Shown here in pieces: positions 58,142 through 64,000 of a DNA stretch of 64,000 nt. The stretch comes from Pollenia angustigena. Lineage: Eukaryota > Arthropoda > Insecta > Diptera > Polleniidae. Made by a program: the position numbers and the translations under genes. Numbering within the stretch: position 1 is the first letter of the stretch; each line of letters starts with the position of its first letter. The notes below the pieces were generated by a model, which was not told the origin of the DNA, ran no database searches, and saw nothing but the letters and a program-made list of their open reading frames with translations. Location: the NCBI GenBank assembly GCA_930367215.1, contig OV884059.1:154688511-154752510 (forward strand), written 5' to 3'.

Positions 58142-58255
58142 ACTGCCTGTTCATCTATTTACATTTAAAACAAAAACAAATTATAAAACATTATTTTTGT
58201 TTTACATTAAAGTTAAGCGAACGAAGTATTCGTTCGAAATCGATGAACAGGGGGT
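58142..58255. mobile_element. Fold-back MITE nested in the hAT element
   Basis: ACTGCCTGTTCATC at the left faces GATGAACAGGGGGT at the right (imperfect). The core CATTTAAAACAAAAACAAAT and GCGAACGAAG is shared with 2227-2365 and 27214-27326. Confidence 0.65.
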
Positions 58256-59197
58256 AAGTTCTAAAAAATATTATACCTTTGAATAACAATACAATAAAAA
58301 CAACAAAAGAATTTTGTATTTAAAAAAAAAATAAAAAAAAACAAACGCTTTTTTTTTTGAAAATGGTCAAGTTTTTAGTGCATATTTTTTATTTTTTTAA
58401 TGCATATTTTTGAATTTTTGGTGCATGTTTTATGCGCATATTTCCGATTTTTTAGTGCATGAAAATCTCATCCCTAATTATCAGTTATAAAACAAAATGA
58501 AGGAAGTCGTGCATAATATGGTGAAGATGGGTATAGTAAGTAATTAAAAAAAAAAACCAAAATATTTTAGTGGACGTTATTGCTTTTGTTAACTTAACCT
58601 CAAATAAATGACTTTTTCCATTACTATATAAACTTTTCATAAGCTTTTGCTAATGTTGGCCATGGGTTGTCGTGTTTTTTATTGATGAAAATTGTTAATT
58701 AAAGAATTCTGAATTTTTTTGTTATTCCACTTTTCGGTTTTTGATTTATATCATTTTCTTTCAGACAGCCTCAGCTTAAAATATAGCGAACTTTCTAATG
58801 TTTGAATTTGCGAAAAAAAAAACTGATGTGGTTTTATTATCGCTGACATTGATTTAAAAAATGTTTCGAAACAAGATTTGGCTTCGTTAAAGGAAAAGGT
58901 AGAAGCTCTTCGTAAAAATGTATCGTTAAGGTGGCACAATACTCACGGAAAAATTAACGACTTTTTCATGCAAAACCATAGCTTATTCATCATTTTTTAA
59001 GCCCCACTTGAGTATTTTCATCGTGCCGAATGTAAAAAATATTTATCCGTTAACTTTTCAGATATTCAGTTTTTTTTACCTTTTTTCATATGGTGGATAT
59101 CCAAAAATTTCAGCTATTACAAAAATGAAAAACTCTTTAATTTCAAACTTTGGCTGAAATTAAGTTTGGCCTAAAAAGTAGGTCAAATTGCCCAGTG

Positions 59198-59335
59198 TGC
59201 AGTGGAGAGGGTAAGATGCATTTGTGCTGAAGTTTATAACACCTTAAATTATTGACCCTACCCCTTTTAGTATACCGATCGACTCAGAATCACTTTTTGA
59301 ATCGATCAAACGATGTCCGTCCGTCTGGTCTCTCT
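59198..59335 (+). repeat. Mini-me-like (type A) fragment
   Basis: CAGTGGAGAGGGTAAGATGC, then TATACCGATCGACTCAGAAT and CGATGTCCGTCCGTCTGG match the left third of 15906-16610. The copy stops after the GTCY tract (TCTCTCTG). Confidence 0.6.
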
Positions 59336-59607
59336 CTGAATCTCTGGCGGTGTGGTTAAGTTTAGGATAGAATCAGACTCATTTTCGGATTATTTTAAGT
59401 ATGAATTCGTGATTCAAACAACTTAGAAATTCTTGAATCAAGCACAATGCTAGAAACACAACTGGGACGAACGACGAATTATTCGCAATGAATATTCGTC
59501 ACCAGAAATATAACACATTCGTGTATATAAAAGTACACACGATCATTGCGTAGACCGAAATTCGTTGTGCGTAACGAACTCTGCGATAGGTTTATTTCTA
59601 TTCTTAC

Positions 59608-59684
59608 GATCTCCTCAGATGGATTTGTAAGACGGCAAATCCATCTGAGGATTTGTAAGACGGCAAATCCATCTGAGGAGATCA
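59608..59684. repeat. Palindrome containing a direct repeat
   Basis: GATCTCCTCAGATGGATTTG at 59608 faces its exact inverse ending at 59684. Inside, the unit GATTTGTAAGACGGCAAATC with CATCTGAG occurs twice. Immediately downstream, CGTGGTAACCTGCCGGCC and GGGAATCGAGCCCCAGCCACG contain an inverse B-box-like GGCTCGATTCCC, perhaps the edge of a tRNA-derived SINE. Confidence 0.65.
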
Positions 59685-59737
59685 AGTGGTTGCGATCGAA
59701 ACATATCGTGGTAACCTGCCGGCCGGGAATCGAGCCC

Positions 59738-59930
59738 CAGCCACGTCAATAATGAAAGATTATCAATTACAATTTTAATTAATTTTCATGTTGTAAAATT
59801 CTTTTCTTCATAAAAGTAATTTAATGAAAAATTAAATTTCATGAACTTAAGCCTAATTAAAAATATTAAAAATTTGGATTAAAAACCCTAAATAGTTCAA
59901 CAAAGTAACCACAATGTTAATTATTTTTAA
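59738..59930 (+). repeat. Repeat J, copy 2
   Basis: From CAGCCACGTCAATAATGAAA it follows 6483-6670 for about 190 bp with few differences (AAAGATTATCAAT, TTCATGTTGTAAAATTC, TTTCATGAACTTAAGCC). Confidence 0.65.
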
Positions 59931-60360
59931 TTTTCTTTTTGGTTAAGAAAACTTAATAATATGTTTGTTAAAAACAAAAAATAGCGCAAGTATGAAATTT
60001 CATTAATATTTAGTGATGGGAAGAGATTTTTTCGCAAACAAAAACTTATCTTTAACCTTGTTTAACAAAAAAATAATTAAAAAAGAATAAAAAACACCGT
60101 ATAAAATTATGAATATTCAATATTGCATTAGTTTAGAAAAACCAATTGGTGCGTGAACTTTTTTGAGAAAAATTACAAAAGATTATGATTTTCGTGGTTT
60201 CTAGGACATGGTTGACCTCATGGTACTATGCCAAAAAATTGGTTATACCCCTAATGTACATATGTATATAAATATGTAGTTTATTTAAGACCATCTGTTG
60301 TGAGACAAAAGCAGACAATAGCGACTAGATAAATAAGTCTATAGCAGCGGTGGGCGCTGG

Positions 60361-60925
60361 CAGGGTTGTCAGATTTTTTTGAGCTTCATCGCCAAACCGG
60401 ATGTCAGAAATCGCCAAAAATCGCCAAACGTCGATTTTGTTCAGTTTTTTGTAAAATTTTAATTTTTTTTAAATTAAATTTTTTCAAAAATCGCCAAAAA
60501 CTGAGAAAAAATATAAAAAAGTCGCCGAAGTAAATTTTGTTTTGTTTTGTTTCTGTAATTTTTTTTTTAATAACATAAAATGGAGATCGTATATGTATTT
60601 AAATTAAGTACACGAGTCTATAAAATCGTACACTTCAGCCTCACCGATTTCATTACTGGAGTTTTGACCTACATACTATTAGAACTAAAAAGTGACTGAA
60701 TATAAAATGCACTTAATATGTTTTTTCATATTAGTAATGACAAAATATGACAATTTGTTAAACAAAATCGCCGAAATAATATAAATGGTAAAAATAGCCA
60801 AGTTAATCGCCAGTTATATCAGAAATCGCCATAAAAGTCGCCAGCCGCCAAATGGGAAATCCCATCGCCAAACACGTTTCAAAATCGCCACGTTTGGCGA
60901 GAAATCGCCATATCTGACAGCCTTG
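60361..60925. mobile_element. hAT MITE, 565 bp, intact, 8 bp duplication GGCGCTGG
   Basis: GGCGCTGG is at 60353-60360 and 60926-60933. The ends are CAGGGTTGTCAGAT and, on the other strand, CAAGGCTGTCAGAT. ATCGCCAAA words recur throughout, most densely at the right. The open frame 60785-60967 covers its right edge. Split or partial relatives are at 12425-14112 and 46786-46905. Confidence 0.88.
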
Positions 60926-61625
60926 GGCGCTGGTTTGCCTAGATTACGAAGTTTTTCGGGTTTTTAAATGTACTCCTCGTGTTTTTTTTTTACCAGAGCT
61001 GCTACAAATGCAAAAATTTCGCTACATAGATATTACTTAAAATCCCCAAAACATACCGTACACTTGTTTTATTATAATACTTTTTAGCTTAAAAGAATTA
61101 GGTTTAAAAAAGATAAAATAAATAAAAAACAATTTCCTAGAAGTCAAAACAAAAAGAAACGACAATTTTCACATTGAAATCAAAATGTAAAAAAATTTAC
61201 CGTATACCACATACACGTGTTTTTGTGATGGTGTTTTCGCTTATTTACTACTGCCCACAAACTGAACTTCTTGTATTCATTTTTTCAAAAATAAAAGGTA
61301 GCAAGGCAACCCTAAATACAAATGCTAAAGAGAGAAAAACTTAAACTTTTTTTCAGTTGCTTAACCCTTCATCTTACTAATTAGTCTGGCCTGACCTTTT
61401 TCAATGCATTTTGAATAAAAAATCAAAACATGTGTAGCACGGAGGGTTAATCAACGAAGAAGCTTGTTGTTGGTATTTGGGCAAATTATGCAATTTTGTT
61501 GTGGTACACTGGTAAAATATTAATTGTGTTGAGATCAAGCTGTGTTTATGAATGTTTTTTTTCTGCTTGTTTTAAAAATTCTTTCGTACAGGCATTTCTT
61601 TATTTCGTATAGGTATTTAATATAA

Positions 61626-62195
61626 ATTTGTTAATTACAACATAGTTAATCAAAAAAATTGATTTTGAAGTTGTCACTAACGGCCTTTTCGATTTTAGGT
61701 GACTATATCTATGTATATAGTTTTTTCCGTTATTGAAAACTTGATGGATTATATGGTTATATGTATGTCATAAGTTTTTTACTGAATTCCTTTTTTTGTA
61801 TTTTTACATAGTTATTCAATGTTCTCTATCTGCCCTTCGCTGGTCTATAGCCTTTTTTTCAGATAAGAATATAGCCAGTATTTAGTTAAGGCTTTATGCA
61901 ATCCACAATATAAACTATAGTTTATGTTTAATAAAGTTTAAAGTAAATTTACAATCAAAAAAATAGTCAATCTGAAGTTTAAACTATGGTCTGTATCTGT
62001 ATCAATTTGAAGTATATTTGAAGTTTGTAGCCAGTTTTAAGTGAAAACTATTTCTAAAATTCTAAATTAAATTATAACCGAAACACTTATTAAAATTTAA
62101 TATAAATCATTCACATAATACATTTTCATTATAAAATTGCAGTTTTTGTCATACGATGCAAACGGAATTTGTTTATTTGTTATCTCATTTTCATG
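61626..62195 (+). repeat. Direct duplication, left copy (at least 570 bp)
   Basis: ATTTGTTAATTACAACATAG onwards is identical by eye to 63431-64000 with a constant offset of 1805 bp and no indel. The right-hand copy runs off the window, so the true length is unknown. Confidence 0.9.
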
Positions 62196-63430
62196 ATTAA
62201 AAATAAATTTGTTAATTACATAAATTGCATTTTAGTTTATACGGAAAATGGCATATAAATTACATTAAATTATCAGTTCGTGAGTTGTACTTTTATTTTT
62301 ACCATGTTTAATTTTATTATAATGAAAATTTAACAATGAAATTATTTCCAACATGAAAAAATACACAGAAATAATTGTATCTAACAGCTCGAGGTATTAA
62401 ATGCAATTAGTTTAAACTATTTTTGTATTTGGTTCAATTACATTTACATGTTCTTTTAATTAAAAATTTATTTCAATAAAATTATTTGTTAAATGAAATT
62501 GTTTGTTAAAGGGCACAGTGGCTATTTAAAGTAATTTTCAAAATATAATTTAATTCTTGTTTTGTTGCTAAAAATTTTTAACTTTTTTTTTTCTCTTGTA
62601 ATTGCTATTTTTAAGACAACCTTTTATAATTCAAAAGGTTTGTTTGTTTTAAGGGAAATTCTATTAAATAATCAATTAACATTGAAAAAGGCAGTTTTAA
62701 AACGCTGACGGAAAATTCTTGTGTCAGTTTAAAAATAACAAAGTGTGAAAATTTTCATGTTTATTTGACAGTTGTACCGAATATTATTTAACAATTTAAA
62801 TTTAAAATAGACTTTTCAATAATTTCGTTTTCACCCTGAACCGTTTTTAATGTTTAGGAAAAACAAAAATGTAAATACCCAATAGTTCTGACTGTCATCG
62901 AACAACAAAAGAATTTAAAGTATAGTCTAGTAAGTTACACAAAGCCAACTGCCTACTTTACCCATTCTTAAGAAATATGCTGGCATTAGATATGTACAGG
63001 GAAACCAGAAATATGCTTTAAAAAATGCGTTTTATGTGCATTAAATATGCTGCAAAAATTCGAAAAGATGCCCTCAAAATTTTTAAGAATATGCACCCAA
63101 AAAATTCCTCATTTAAATACAAAATATTCATCATTTGCGTTAAAAAAAAAAAAAAACAATATGTACTTAAATTATAATCTGTAATGCTTAAAAACCATAG
63201 TATTTACAGACCAGTTCGAAAATAATTTAATCTGCTGTAACATATATTTTGGGCGAATTTGATCTTAATGCCAACATAATTAGATGGCTGACGTACACAA
63301 AAAGTCTAATTTGTAAGTAGTTTTTATGGGGAATATATTAAAAAACCCCCTTAGGGGGTAATTTTGTTGTTCACTTCACATTGCGTTGAGAAAATTTTCA
63401 TATAAAATTTTTTGAAATTTTTAAAATTCA
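62196..63430. other. Spacer between the direct duplications
   Basis: AT-rich. ATTTGTTAATTACATAAA at 62207 resembles the first 14 bases of the duplicated block. A C/G-rich AAACCCCCTTAGGGGGTAAT hairpin is at 63344. No gene. Confidence 0.45.
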
Positions 63431-64000
63431 ATTTGTTAATTACAACATAGTTAATCAAAAAAATTGATTTTGAAGTTGTCACTAACGGCCTTTTCGATTT
63501 TAGGTGACTATATCTATGTATATAGTTTTTTCCGTTATTGAAAACTTGATGGATTATATGGTTATATGTATGTCATAAGTTTTTTACTGAATTCCTTTTT
63601 TTGTATTTTTACATAGTTATTCAATGTTCTCTATCTGCCCTTCGCTGGTCTATAGCCTTTTTTTCAGATAAGAATATAGCCAGTATTTAGTTAAGGCTTT
63701 ATGCAATCCACAATATAAACTATAGTTTATGTTTAATAAAGTTTAAAGTAAATTTACAATCAAAAAAATAGTCAATCTGAAGTTTAAACTATGGTCTGTA
63801 TCTGTATCAATTTGAAGTATATTTGAAGTTTGTAGCCAGTTTTAAGTGAAAACTATTTCTAAAATTCTAAATTAAATTATAACCGAAACACTTATTAAAA
63901 TTTAATATAAATCATTCACATAATACATTTTCATTATAAAATTGCAGTTTTTGTCATACGATGCAAACGGAATTTGTTTATTTGTTATCTCATTTTCATG
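63431..64000 (+). repeat. Direct duplication, right copy, cut by the window end
   Basis: See the left copy. The 1.2 kb between copies (62196-63430) has no ORF or primer-binding site I can recognise, and the copies do not begin with TG, so LTRs are not supported. Confidence 0.9.

Larger units (their letters stand above)
57256..58476 (+). mobile_element. hAT element with perfect 8 bp duplication ATTATCAG
   Basis: ATTATCAG is at 57248-57255 and 58477-58484. The ends TAGGGATGCGATTTCCATGC and TAGGGATGAGATTTTCATGC (right, opposite strand) match at 18 of 20. TGCATATTTT words fill both subterminal zones. It carries a decayed transposase (57618-58075) and a nested fold-back MITE (58142-58255). Confidence 0.9.

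Noticed and set aside
61626..64000. LTR retrotransposon
   Set aside because: Direct repeats lack TG..CA ends, and no primer-binding site, polypurine tract or gag/pol remnant was seen between them.

Overview
This is an AT-rich window from a eukaryotic nuclear genome, and most likely from a higher (cyclorrhaphan, probably calyptrate) fly. The evidence is: long gene-free stretches with GT-AG introns; a start context of the AAAATG type; dense short dipteran-style transposons, including elements that look like the dipteran mini-me class with (GTCY)n tracts; mariner, hAT, Helitron and LINE remnants; and a nuclear copy of mitochondrial cox1 that reads as a fly-like protein only with the invertebrate mitochondrial code. 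No operons, CRISPR arrays or prokaryotic features are present. The species call is inference.

Only one host protein-coding gene can be supported, and it lies on the minus strand. Its first coding exon (48933 down to 48008) starts with an AUG that has an in-frame stop upstream and ends at a GTAAGT donor. A 32.9 kb intron (48007 to 15089) follows, then a second coding exon (15088 to 14512) that joins in frame and ends at another donor (GTAAGG). Together they give 501 residues of a mostly disordered, Ser/Asn/Gly/Asp-rich protein. Later exons would lie beyond position 1 or are too short to see. I do not recognise the family.

Everything else is intron or upstream DNA packed with transposable elements, often nested. 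Region 1-14.5 kb (intron 2) holds degenerate hAT elements, mini-me-like elements, an E1 element carrying a younger insertion, and a hAT element split by a 460 bp palindrome plus another element. Region 15-33 kb (intron 1) holds E3, F/E4, a Helitron, a pogo-like element, a 1.38 kb hAT with an 8 bp target duplication, a LINE tail broken by a small hAT-like element, and a tRNA-derived SINE inside a MITE. Region 33.7-37.5 kb holds a 410 bp-period tandem array with inverted-repeat boundaries, a mariner fossil broken by a chimeric insertion (mRNA-like 3' fragment plus cox1 fragment) with an exact 60 bp flanking duplication, and a second copy of the mRNA-like fragment with its own 9 bp target duplication. 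Region 38-48 kb holds more TIR elements. Region 49-64 kb (upstream of the gene) holds a MITE and hairpin near the 5' end, E1 again, mini-me-like copies, a hAT with perfect 8 bp TSD and transposase remnant, and an apparently identical direct duplication of at least 570 bp at the right edge.

The most unusual pattern is a set of TIR elements (E1, E2, E3, perhaps E4) with similar CAC..GAAAAA termini. Their arms are built from reiterated short palindrome-like words that differ from element to element. E1, E2 and E3 also share a central core that in E1 reads as a short exon (ATG to a GGGGTAAGTG splice-donor-like site). This may be one undescribed non-autonomous transposon lineage. The second is the chimeric mRNA/mitochondrial insertion at 35.1-35.5 kb.
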